Shown here piece after piece: positions 1 through 7,206 of a DNA stretch of 39,301 bases. Position 1 is the stretch's first letter; every line of letters begins with the position of its first letter. The DNA is from Candidatus Poribacteria bacterium (lineage in GTDB: Bacteria; Poribacteria; WGA-4E; WGA-3G), in NCBI GenBank assembly GCA_022827885.1, contig JAJEIP010000001.1, positions 1-39,301 on the forward strand, given 5' to 3'. The notes beneath the pieces are model-generated. The model did not search any database. It was not told where the DNA came from and saw nothing but the letters and a program-made list of their open reading frames with translations. The position numbers and the translations under genes are program-made.

Positions 1-78
1 TTGGGATGCCGAAACTTTCGTGCCACCCTCTTGGATATATTTCAGGACGCGTTGGCGTAAATCTATGGAATATCTCAT
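1..78 (-). CDS. IS630-family transposase, N-terminal start only (cut by window edge)
   Basis: The minus strand from an ATG at 78 stays open to the window edge and gives 26 residues. It begins MRYSIDLRQRVLKYIQ and continues EGGTKVSAS. This matches the first helix of the helix-turn-helix that opens IS630/Tc1-type transposases (HTH_Tnp_IS630, usual pattern LRxRVxxxIxxGGSKxEAA). The DDE catalytic part would lie outside the window. Terminal inverted repeats of an insertion sequence could not be located between here and the next gene. The call rests on a short stretch; a host HTH protein is less likely because the spacing of LRQRV and GGTK is typical of this transposase group. Confidence 0.6.
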   Translation of the reverse strand, partial: MRYSIDLRQRVLKYIQEGGTKVSASQ

Positions 79-182
79 AATACCAGAGGCTAACATAAAT
101 CTCAGAGAATGTCTATATATTTTTAGCATTCACCATAATAATCGAGTTAACGAATTCAGGATTGATCTTACAGGAGGAAATT
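79..182. other. AT-rich gap between transposase start and STAS gene
   Basis: This short AT-rich stretch must hold the end of the IS element, if one is present, and the promoter of the STAS gene. I could not identify either with confidence. A clear AGGAGG ribosome binding site lies at 172-177. Confidence 0.4.
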
Positions 183-527
183 GTGAGGGCAAATTCTCAA
201 ATCTCTATTCGACACGAAGGAAAGATCGCAATATTTGACATTACAGGCTATCTCACCGATGCTTCGGAAGCTATGTTGAGTGAGGCTTACGCCGACACTG
301 AAGTTCAGGATGCTGAAAAGGTTTTACTCAATTTTGAACGGCGGAGTTTCATCACGAGTAGTGGTTTCGGTGAGATCATCAGACTGCTTTGGAAGATGCG
401 AGAGAAAGGACAAATGCTACGCGTCGCGCATCCGTCTACACAAGTCCGAAATATCTTCAATACCATTGGACTGACCCAGAGTATAGGTGTCTTTGAATCC
501 GAAGCGGACGCATTAGAGGACTTCTGA
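183..527 (+). CDS. STAS-domain protein, anti-sigma factor antagonist-like
   Basis: This 114-residue protein is the size of a stand-alone STAS domain (SpoIIAA/RsbV type). It reads as an IFDITGYLTD core strand, then the FERRSFITSSGFGEII loop and helix, then RVAHPSTQVRNIFNTIGL near the end. In the family a Ser in the (D/T)SSG loop is phosphorylated by an anti-sigma kinase, and the unphosphorylated form frees a sigma factor. The SSG is present here, although the usual preceding Asp is replaced. I chose the GTG at 183 because AGGAGG ends six bases before it; an upstream TTG at 162 lacks a site. No kinase or sigma-factor gene is adjacent, so the partner is unknown. The gene converges on the DUF6785 gene. 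Confidence 0.75.
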   Translation: MRANSQISIRHEGKIAIFDITGYLTDASEAMLSEAYADTEVQDAEKVLLNFERRSFITSSGFGEIIRLLWKMREKGQMLRVAHPSTQVRNIFNTIGLTQSIGVFESEADALEDF

Positions 528-577
528 TACGTTGTGCATCGTTTGAGAACAGTGGAGGCAGCACACAAATTATCTCC

Positions 578-2470
578 TCATGGGAAAAGTGTGTACATGT
601 TCATATTTAACACGACACCTATCAAACTCCAGAGGCTCCCCGCGAGAAACTGACCGAAGACGAAACCCAAAAATAGCGGTAATGCCCTGCGATAGGCTCG
701 GACCCCACCCCCTGTGAAAAGGAACTGCTTGAAGAACCACCCCAGAAATATTGAGAACCACATCCAACCGATCGCCCAACCGTTACCGACTGCATAGCCT
801 ACGGGATACAGGGGCCACCACAAAAATTGACGTTTCAGAAACGTGAGCGCACCGGTGAACAGGAAACCAGAGACGATATGCTGGATAGCCGGTAGATTCG
901 GTGCCCGGGGCGCGATAATCCAACTTTGTAAGCGGTTAAACTCACCAACACCCCAATGTGTGAATCGGTATTCGTAATAGAGTGCCACATGTCCAACAAT
1001 CGAAATGATCGTCCCCACAATTGATGCCACAATCAGAGCAATGACCAGCCGATTCTCGCGCAAACGGAAGTGCCTACCGATTTTGAACGCCTCTAACTGA
1101 TGCGGCATCGGATGGCATCGGTAACCATACGCAAGCCATGAGAGGAGGGTCGTATTGGTTAGATTTTGCGCGCCCAATGGTCGGCTCCCAGCAAACAGCA
1201 ACATAATCCTGTCGGGATGCACATTGTGCAGTTCATGGGTCGGGGGTCCAAGTTCGGCACGCATGCGCGTCATTCCAAGGCATAACACCAAATAGATGCT
1301 GAAATAGCCGAGCACAACCCACGGTGACAATCCGGCGAAATACCAGAACACTAACACACACGCCATACCGATTATCAATCCAAAAACAGCAAGACGGTAC
1401 AAACCGTCCTTGGATCTAAAGGAAAACACGCCGCCGAGGACGCCGAGAATCTGTCGGCGGCTTGTGATGAGCGCGAGGGTCCCAATGCCAAGCCATGCCC
1501 CGGCGCGTTGCTCTGTTTGTAAACCGATGGCGGTCGTCCATCCCGTTGCGCTGAAAAAGACCCGCTGCGCACCCCAAAATAGGTAGAAAAACCAAAACGA
1601 TAACGACAATTCTAACGGCATGAGATACCCAAACCCAATCGCAAATGGATAGACATAGACCGGCAAACGTCCGACTGCGTTCCACGGACGTTCAGAAAAG
1701 TAGAGTTGATACTTGATTTTGAGGGAGGGGATCACAGGAAAAAGGTAGTTCAAGCCTGCCAGAATTTCCAGACCAAATGCGATGCCCAAACCGAGCCAGA
1801 ACAACTTATTGCGAAAGAGCGTAGACGTATTACCGAGCAATTCGACAGGTAAAGTCGTCAAAGGATAACTCAACTTCTCGTGATCGATCCACTGTCTCCT
1901 GATGATAATATTGACACACAGCATCATAAACAGGATGACAATCACCAACCCACTCCACGCCACAATCGGCCACATCCACGCATTTAGGTAGTGTTCCTGC
2001 CAAAATGTATCATCACCTTCAAAATATCCCTGTAGAATCCCGCGATCCGTAATCGTTAGCCACGTGGGCATGAATCGGAAGAAGAGATCTGACCATTCAT
2101 TTTCTGGGGTTGCGAACCAACCTGCATTGGCAATCATCGGCACTAACTGTCGAACGATGTCGTGTCCCGCGAGCGCAGTTGCTACGGATACCATCGTATA
2201 CGTCAATGCCAGTTCACGCGCTGTAGGTGTGAAACCTCTGAAAATCTTTTTGAGGAGCGGAGTGATGAGTGCGAGAAAAAAAAAGGTGAAAAGCACCGTC
2301 GGAAAGATAGAAAAATCGGTCAGTTCCCACACCACCCGGTTTTCTGCGGAGATGATCCAATAACAGGTGAGGACGATAAGGATCGAACCGAAGACGAGCG
2401 TCCCGAAAAGAAAACGGAGTGCTGAAGGTTTCTGGTTGATCTCGGTTGTAGGGGGTACTCTGTGCCGCAT
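578..2470 (-). CDS. DUF6785/DUF6784-type polytopic membrane protein
   Basis: This 630-residue protein is almost entirely hydrophobic segments, with roughly 14 membrane spans. Its N-terminal third carries the block TPTARELALTYTMVSVATAL followed by AGHDIVRQLVPMI and WFATPENEW, which I recognise as the hallmark of the DUF6785 family. The family is found mainly in Planctomycetes, Verrucomicrobia and candidate phyla. The second half (around TRMRAELGPPTHELH) corresponds to the DUF6784 part. Function is unknown; transport is only a guess from topology. No ribosome binding site precedes the ATG, and an extended -10 box ends seven bases before it, so the mRNA may be leaderless. It is divergent from the first glycosyltransferase. 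Confidence 0.8.
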   Translation of the reverse strand: MRHRVPPTTEINQKPSALRFLFGTLVFGSILIVLTCYWIISAENRVVWELTDFSIFPTVLFTFFFLALITPLLKKIFRGFTPTARELALTYTMVSVATALAGHDIVRQLVPMIANAGWFATPENEWSDLFFRFMPTWLTITDRGILQGYFEGDDTFWQEHYLNAWMWPIVAWSGLVIVILFMMLCVNIIIRRQWIDHEKLSYPLTTLPVELLGNTSTLFRNKLFWLGLGIAFGLEILAGLNYLFPVIPSLKIKYQLYFSERPWNAVGRLPVYVYPFAIGFGYLMPLELSLSFWFFYLFWGAQRVFFSATGWTTAIGLQTEQRAGAWLGIGTLALITSRRQILGVLGGVFSFRSKDGLYRLAVFGLIIGMACVLVFWYFAGLSPWVVLGYFSIYLVLCLGMTRMRAELGPPTHELHNVHPDRIMLLFAGSRPLGAQNLTNTTLLSWLAYGYRCHPMPHQLEAFKIGRHFRLRENRLVIALIVASIVGTIISIVGHVALYYEYRFTHWGVGEFNRLQSWIIAPRAPNLPAIQHIVSGFLFTGALTFLKRQFLWWPLYPVGYAVGNGWAIGWMWFSIFLGWFFKQFLFTGGGVRAYRRALPLFLGFVFGQFLAGSLWSLIGVVLNMNMYTLFP

Positions 2471-2485
2471 AACTATAGTATACCA
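2471..2485 (-). promoter_or_regulatory. Extended -10 promoter placed for a leaderless mRNA
   Basis: On the minus strand TGG-TATACT occupies 2485-2477, an extended -10 (TGn plus hexamer matching 5 of 6). Six bases separate it from the A of the ATG at 2470, so the expected start of transcription is the start codon. A TTGACA lies at 2501-2496, only 13 bp from this hexamer but 18 bp from an alternative TATAGT (2477-2472). The alternative would start transcription inside the gene. No experimental support. Confidence 0.4.
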
Positions 2486-2541
2486 TACTTTTTCGTGTCA
2501 ATGCAGGCGATATATCTACGCGAAACCCTATGTGTTGAGAT

Positions 2542-2570
2542 TTGCCATTTCCCGTGCTTCGTGTTATAAT
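2542..2570 (+). promoter_or_regulatory. Sigma70-type promoter of the glycosyltransferase group
   Basis: TTGCCA at 2542-2547 and a perfect TATAAT at 2565-2570 are separated by exactly 17 bp. The predicted start near 2577 gives a leader of about 30 bases ahead of the ATG at 2607, which has an AAGGGA site six bases upstream. This is the best canonical promoter in the window. Confidence 0.65.
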
Positions 2571-2606
2571 AAGGAACACTTTAACTTAACACACAAGGGA
2601 AAAGTT

Positions 2607-3671
2607 ATGCAATCCCGCGGTTTGGACACGACTGCTCCACTTCCTAACATCGATAAGATACTCGTTATCCGCGTTGACGGGATCGGAGATTTGCTGAATT
2701 CTACCCCGGCGATCGCATTGTTGCGAGAAAACTATCCATCCGCGGAAATCACGGTATTAGCACGTCCACTAAATGCCGCAGTGCTCATCGGTAATCCCGA
2801 TGTAGACAAAATCCGCATCTTTGATCGGGATGGAAAACACCGAGGGGTTTTAGCACAATTCCAATTCTATCGCGAGTTACGCCGTGAGCGGTATCAACTC
2901 GTTGTTGCCATACAGACAGCGATGTGGTCCCATCTCGTTGCTTTTCTTTCTGGTGCGCCATACCGTTTAGGACGTTATCAGAAACGATTCAGATCCACTC
3001 TCACACACGCGTGGCGCGGTAAATACCGAAAAGGCGAAACCCACGAGGTTGACAGAAATTTAGAACTCGTCCGATTAATCTGTCATGGAGCGGGTAACCG
3101 AAAACTTGTATTGCATTTATCGTCTGATGAGATCGCCACCGCAAAAGCACAACTCGCATCGTGGGGTATCGGCGACGAGTCACTTATCGTCGGCATTCAT
3201 CCGGGTGGGAGTTCGTTCGATAAACGCTGGCCCGAAAATCGGTATGCTGAACTCGCAGATAGGTTGGCACACCATTACAACGCTACGACACTCCTGCTAC
3301 GGGGTCCCGGAGAGGAGGCATTAACGGACAATATTCAGAAGGCGATGCACGCCCGTGCTATTACGCACGCCCCAGAAACCGTTCGTGAATTAGGGGCACT
3401 GCTATCGTGTTGCGACGTGGTCGTCTGCAACGATTCCGGTCCGATGCACCTCGCCGCCGCAGTGGATGTGCCGACGGTAGCAATCTTCGGTCCCACCGAT
3501 CATGTGGCATGGCATCCGTTGAGTGGGAACGCCTCTGTCGTGCGGCGGGATATGCCGTGCTGGCCCTGTAGCGCACATAAGTGTAAAATCGGATGGGAGT
3601 GCACGAAAAAACTTCCCATTGAACCGGTTTGGAATGCAGCGGCGACAGCCGTAGAGGCAAAACGAAAATGA
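2607..3671 (+). CDS. GT9 family glycosyltransferase (heptosyltransferase-like)
   Basis: This 354-residue protein belongs to glycosyltransferase family 9, which transfers ADP-heptose in LPS core synthesis. The N-terminal Rossmann half starts KILVIRVDGIGDLLNSTPAI, with the family's GD(x)LL pattern. The C-terminal half has GIHPGGSSFDKRWP and the nucleotide-binding block CDVVVCNDSGPMHLAAA followed by VPTVAIFGPTDH. The tail has the Cys-rich CWPCSAHKC typical of the family. I chose the ATG at 2607 because AAGGGA lies six bases ahead and the conserved N-terminus follows; the frame stays open further upstream without such a site. The stop overlaps the next start (ATGA), so the two are translationally coupled. 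Donor and acceptor sugars cannot be read from sequence. Confidence 0.85.
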   Translation: MQSRGLDTTAPLPNIDKILVIRVDGIGDLLNSTPAIALLRENYPSAEITVLARPLNAAVLIGNPDVDKIRIFDRDGKHRGVLAQFQFYRELRRERYQLVVAIQTAMWSHLVAFLSGAPYRLGRYQKRFRSTLTHAWRGKYRKGETHEVDRNLELVRLICHGAGNRKLVLHLSSDEIATAKAQLASWGIGDESLIVGIHPGGSSFDKRWPENRYAELADRLAHHYNATTLLLRGPGEEALTDNIQKAMHARAITHAPETVRELGALLSCCDVVVCNDSGPMHLAAAVDVPTVAIFGPTDHVAWHPLSGNASVVRRDMPCWPCSAHKCKIGWECTKKLPIEPVWNAAATAVEAKRK

Positions 3672-4900
3672 AGATTGTCGTGGTCGGGTGGGGCTCAACG
3701 GGAGATGTCTACCCCGTTTTGGCACTGTCAGAACGTTTGCTCGAAAGAGGGCATCAGGTTCGGGTCTGTGCGCCAGGATTTTATAGGGATAAGATCCTTG
3801 AGATCGGCGCGGAATTTTATGAGATAGGGGTCATTTTTGACTTGGCAGAATTTCACGCAGCGATGGATGCGATTATTCCGAAGCGCGATCCGACTGCGAT
3901 GCTACGGCTCATCGTGGAAGAAGGGATTGTGTGCCGTGGCGGACAGTGGTATCAGGATTGTTTGACCGCAATGGAAGGGTATGATATAGTCATCTGCCAT
4001 TCTGTGGACATCCCCGCCCAAGAGGCAGCGATTCGTCGGGGTATCCCGTGGTTAACTGTAACGTATTGTCCGGGTTTCATAAAGTCCCTCGACTTCGCCC
4101 CGTATCCATTTCCAAGCTGGGGACGCGCCTTCAACGCGATTGTGTGGAAATTGGCACAGTTTCGTCTTGCTTCAAGTGTGGACGTGCTTTTCAATCAATT
4201 TATCGCCTCTGTCGGTGGAGAGCCACGGGGTTCAGTGGCGTTAGAAGGGATGTATTCACCACATCTGAACCTCATCGCCGCGTCTCCGACGCTTTGTCCG
4301 CCAAGTGAGTTTCCATCGAATCACAAGTTCACGGGGGTATGGCATCTTGCGTCGCCTGCGTATACCCCACCCTCTGAACTCGTCAATTTTTTAGCGGCGG
4401 GTCCACCACCCGTTATTATTTCGTTCGGCTCCATGGGGGGTTCCAACGGACGTGAGACAACAGAAATCTTGGTCGAGGCTGTTAGAAAAATAAAACAACG
4501 TGCGATCATCCAAGCTGGATGGGGACAACTCGGTACTGAAAGTGCCCTACCCGATATCTTCTGTACGGAGTATGTCCCACACCAATGGCTGTTTCCGAAG
4601 GGAAGTTGCGTTGTGCACCACGGGGGAGCCGGAACAACGGCATCCGTGTGTCGTGCTAAAGTCCCTTCTGTTGTTGTTGCGCATCATGCAGACCAACCGT
4701 ATTGGGGAAAACGTCTGTCGGATTTAGGCGTGGCACCCCGGCATCTCTACCGTCGAAGCCTCACCGCTAAGCGTTTGGCAAAACGGATCCAGCAGGTCTT
4801 GGAAACGCCTGCTATGACTGCGCGTGCGCAGGTGTTGGGAGAACAGATAGAAACGGAAAATGGATTGACGACAGCCGTTGATCTGATTGAATCCTTTTAA
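3668..4900 (+). CDS. GT1/MGT-type glycosyltransferase (sterol or macrolide glucosyltransferase-like)
   Basis: This 410-residue protein has the two-domain GT-B fold of the UDP-glucosyl/glucuronosyl transferase superfamily. The N-terminus KIVVVGWGSTGDVYPVLALS is the acceptor-domain signature of the sterol-glucosyltransferase/MGT branch. The C-terminal half has ISFGSMGG and the donor-binding stretch CVVHHGGAGTTASVCRAKVP with HADQPYWGKRL, where the HHGGAGTT and the DQ pair contact the UDP-sugar. Such enzymes glucosylate lipids, sterols or hopanoids, or natural products, at the inner membrane face. Its start lies inside the stop of the preceding GT9 gene, so a shared pathway is likely. The acceptor is unknown. 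Confidence 0.85.
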   Translation: MKIVVVGWGSTGDVYPVLALSERLLERGHQVRVCAPGFYRDKILEIGAEFYEIGVIFDLAEFHAAMDAIIPKRDPTAMLRLIVEEGIVCRGGQWYQDCLTAMEGYDIVICHSVDIPAQEAAIRRGIPWLTVTYCPGFIKSLDFAPYPFPSWGRAFNAIVWKLAQFRLASSVDVLFNQFIASVGGEPRGSVALEGMYSPHLNLIAASPTLCPPSEFPSNHKFTGVWHLASPAYTPPSELVNFLAAGPPPVIISFGSMGGSNGRETTEILVEAVRKIKQRAIIQAGWGQLGTESALPDIFCTEYVPHQWLFPKGSCVVHHGGAGTTASVCRAKVPSVVVAHHADQPYWGKRLSDLGVAPRHLYRRSLTAKRLAKRIQQVLETPAMTARAQVLGEQIETENGLTTAVDLIESF

Positions 4901-5041
4901 CTATTAACTCTAAGCTGCTGCGTCCGTTGTCCTTGCAGTCTTTCAATTGTTAATAAACCTTTCGTAATCTAAAGTAGATTTCTAATTATTTTAGATCGGT
5001 ATTGAAAACAGAGATACCACTCAGACGCACATAGTTAAAAA
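4901..5041. promoter_or_regulatory. Intergenic region with a small dyad
   Basis: This AT-rich gap holds a short palindrome, AATCTA-AAG-TAGATT at 4966-4980, that could be an operator or a fortuitous dyad. No convincing -35/-10 pair was found, and the downstream ATG at 5042 lacks a strong ribosome binding site. Confidence 0.3.
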
Positions 5042-6061
5042 ATGCTGAAGAAAATTCTCGTCTTTAGTTTCTCTTTTATCGGTGATGCGGTCCTGTCTAC
5101 TTCAGTTATTCAACCGCTGCGAAAACACTTCCCAGATGCCCATATAACCTTCCTCGTCGGACCGCGAGCGTTTGACCTTCTTGCGACAGATCCCAACATC
5201 AATGCCACTCTCGTTTATGATAATCGAGGCGAACACGCCGGTTGGAAAGGGAGACTGCGTCTCATCAGAACCTTACAACTTGAGAAATTCGATCTCGTTG
5301 TTAACTTACGGGACAGTCTCATGGCACGATGTATCGGGGCAGAACATTGGGGAATAGCACGCGGTGAAGGGAATCGCCATGCTGTCACTCGATATTTGGA
5401 AGTGCTTCAGAGACAAGGCGTTGACACAACCAATGCACATCCACTCGTAGCATTGACGGAAGCGGAACGGACTGCTGCACATAATTTTCTTGCCGAGGGA
5501 GGTCTTAAGTCAGAACGATTGCTAATCGGAATCCATCCCGGCGGGAACTGGGAATATAAGTTGTGGGAGGGAAAGAATTATGCGGATGTCGCAAGTATTT
5601 TAGCAGAGAAGTTAGACGCAACGATTTTACTCTTTGCGGGTCCGAATGAGCGAGCCCTCCAAGCGCAGGTTGCGGAAAAGATGGATGTCCCACCGATTCT
5701 CGTCAAAACAGACGAGCTTCGACACCTCGCCGCACTCATCTCTGCGTGTGATGTGTATATTGGAAATGACACAGGACCCATGCATATCGCAGCCGCAGTC
5801 GGCACACCTGTCGTCGCGCTTTTCGGTTCAACGAACCACATTCGGAGTGGTCCCTACGGGGATCCACATACAGTTTTGCAGAGTGGGATAAATCTGGGGT
5901 GTAATCCTTGTCATCCGGGCCGGCATCCGGGAGGGTGCGGTGCCGGTAGTTGTGAAGTGATTGCGGGGATTAGGATGGAACAAGTATTAGAGGCTGTGGA
6001 GCGTTATACTTCTTTAATTTCAATTCCTAATGTCCGTAAATTCTCCTTAAGTTCCTCGTAA
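5042..6061 (+). CDS. GT9 family glycosyltransferase (heptosyltransferase-like), second copy
   Basis: This 339-residue protein is a second GT9 member. The N-terminus reads KILVFSFSFIGDAVLSTSVI. The C-terminal half has GIHPGGNWEYKLWEGKNY and the block CDVYIGNDTGPMHIAAAVGT followed by PVVALFGSTNHIRSGPYG. The tail contains the family's Cys cluster, CNPCHPGRHPGGCGAGSC, probably structural. It differs widely from the first GT9 copy, so this is not a recent duplication. The last 20 or so residues run beyond the usual end of the family and lie over the remnant of a convergent foreign gene, so the natural stop may have been replaced. Confidence 0.83.
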   Translation: MLKKILVFSFSFIGDAVLSTSVIQPLRKHFPDAHITFLVGPRAFDLLATDPNINATLVYDNRGEHAGWKGRLRLIRTLQLEKFDLVVNLRDSLMARCIGAEHWGIARGEGNRHAVTRYLEVLQRQGVDTTNAHPLVALTEAERTAAHNFLAEGGLKSERLLIGIHPGGNWEYKLWEGKNYADVASILAEKLDATILLFAGPNERALQAQVAEKMDVPPILVKTDELRHLAALISACDVYIGNDTGPMHIAAAVGTPVVALFGSTNHIRSGPYGDPHTVLQSGINLGCNPCHPGRHPGGCGAGSCEVIAGIRMEQVLEAVERYTSLISIPNVRKFSLSSS

Positions 6062-6197
6062 GCCTCCTGTGAGATTTCACCAGCGGAATGACAGCGTTAC
6101 AATTGAGGTTTTGACAAGATAGGATGTGAGTCCAGATATAAGCGTGGACATCGGATCCGTCAGGTTCTTGGCGAATAAACATTATCCCTATGAACAT
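6027..6197 (-). pseudogene. Remnant of a DUF1156-type DNA methylase
   Basis: A 56-codon minus-strand stretch contains GSDVHAYIWTHILSCQN followed by NCNAVIPLVKS. This closely resembles the Zn-ribbon-like block of DUF1156 adenine-specific methylases (typically xAYLWARTVxCPNPxCGAEIPLVRS), proteins of roughly 900 residues. Nothing else of the protein is present and the frame ends at 6027. A neighbouring frame over 6004-6090 reads QEAYEELKENLRTLGIEIKE and then stops, which may be another gene tail. It sits directly after hicA, so I read it as debris from a mobile or defence segment. Confidence 0.5.
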
Positions 6198-6204
6198 GGG
6201 GGGT

Positions 6205-6435
6205 CTAAATTTCTGCCAATAGCCTAAAGTATTGCTCTCTGCTCATTCCAACGGTTCGCATATTGTTTCTGATAAGGGTAACGGGGATCTCGTCGTAACG
6301 TGGAATGACGACAGCACGTTTGGCATCGGGGTGGTGATAGATAAGATGGGATCCTTTTTGCCTAACATAGAGACACCCAAATTCTTCAAAAATTTTAACT
6401 TGGGTTCGCCAGTCTGTTGGCGAAAGTCTCGACAT
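6205..6435 (-). CDS. hicA: HicA-type toxin (mRNA interferase)
   Basis: This 76-residue protein has the double-stranded-RNA-binding-like fold of HicA toxins. The catalytic His lies in RQKGSHLIYHH, followed by VVIPRYDEIPVTLIRNNM. HicA enzymes cleave mRNA and stop growth until neutralised. The start overlaps the stop of hicB by one base (TAATG), with GGGAG just upstream. The order hicB then hicA is the reverse of the E. coli arrangement but common elsewhere. The pair could stabilise the locus or respond to stress. Confidence 0.85.
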   Translation of the reverse strand: MSRLSPTDWRTQVKIFEEFGCLYVRQKGSHLIYHHPDAKRAVVIPRYDEIPVTLIRNNMRTVGMSREQYFRLLAEI

Positions 6436-6719
6436 TAAAAAACTCCCAGAGGGATAGTGCGCTGATTAAAGGCAATCACTTGTTTATCAAGTTGAAGCGT
6501 GGATTGCGGAGTATTCAAATCGTAACCGGCATCTTCTAAAAATGCCTTAAGTGTTCCGAGTCTCGCGGATTCCTCTAGTTGAATCTCGATGACTTCAAGG
6601 AGATTACTTCGTGCTTCTTCAATGTCCGTTCCGCAACTCACAACGTCCAACTCCGGACAGTAGGCGGTGTACATTTTGCCTTCCTTCCAAATTTCTTCTG
6701 TTACTACAAGGTTCTTCAT
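6435..6719 (-). CDS. hicB: HicB-type antitoxin
   Basis: This 94-residue protein has the partly degraded RNase H-like fold of HicB antitoxins: an EGKMYTAYCPELDVVSCGTD strand-rich core, then EEARSNLLEVIEIQLEE. HicB binds and blocks HicA; many members also repress their own promoter. There is no clear C-terminal DNA-binding domain here, so repression may be lacking or may use the short tail. The ATG at 6719 is supported by AAGGAGAC seven bases ahead; the frame is open further upstream but without a site. Confidence 0.82.
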   Translation of the reverse strand: MKNLVVTEEIWKEGKMYTAYCPELDVVSCGTDIEEARSNLLEVIEIQLEESARLGTLKAFLEDAGYDLNTPQSTLQLDKQVIAFNQRTIPLGVF

Positions 6720-6733
6720 TATAGTCTCCTTAT

Positions 6734-7201
6734 TTATTGCGTTCCACCACCGATTACCAATAGACAAATTCCAATTACCAATAACGCTGAAAAACAGACA
6801 AAGAAGATAGTCGGTACAAAAGTTTCAACGACAGTCAATCGCCAATAGGTTTTCTGCTCTCTCCCTTCGGTGAGTAGATCCCATTCGCGTTTGAAAAAGG
6901 GATAGGTAAGTTTTTCTTCCAATTCATGTAACGCCTTAAATTTACCGGAATTCAGTTGACGGTAAGAACGGATGACGATATACCACGCTGAGGCTAAAAG
7001 CATACCAAACAGTCCGAAACCTACCATAAGCCATTCGAGTGGGACGCCGTTTTTGCGCTGTAGGAAGGCAGAAAGAAGCACGGCTAATCCAGACAAAACC
7101 AACATATAAAAACGATTTGCGGTTCCCCGTTGCCTGCTGACACTATCGGCGAGTTCGGCATGGAGTTTGTAGATTGCTAACAATTCCTGTTTTTCGTCCA
7201 T
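6734..7201 (-). CDS. RipA-family-like small membrane protein
   Basis: This 155-residue protein begins with a soluble helix (LLAIYKLHAELADSVSRQRG) and TANRFYMLVLSGLAVLL, two closely spaced membrane spans, then a soluble stretch (REWDLLTEGREQ) and a last hairpin of membrane helices. The pattern ELADxxSxRRxTANxFF is what I know from proteins named RipA-family octameric membrane protein, whose function is poorly defined. I chose the ATG at 7201 (AGGA about ten bases upstream), five bases after the copper ATPase stop, so the two are probably co-transcribed. A role in metal handling is only a context guess. Confidence 0.65.
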   Translation of the reverse strand: MDEKQELLAIYKLHAELADSVSRQRGTANRFYMLVLSGLAVLLSAFLQRKNGVPLEWLMVGFGLFGMLLASAWYIVIRSYRQLNSGKFKALHELEEKLTYPFFKREWDLLTEGREQKTYWRLTVVETFVPTIFFVCFSALLVIGICLLVIGGGTQ

Positions 7202-7206
7202 ATTCG

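Noticed and set aside
20-238. 72-codon plus-strand frame at the window start
   Set aside because: It overlaps both the transposase start on the other strand and the STAS gene in another frame, and has no ribosome binding site.
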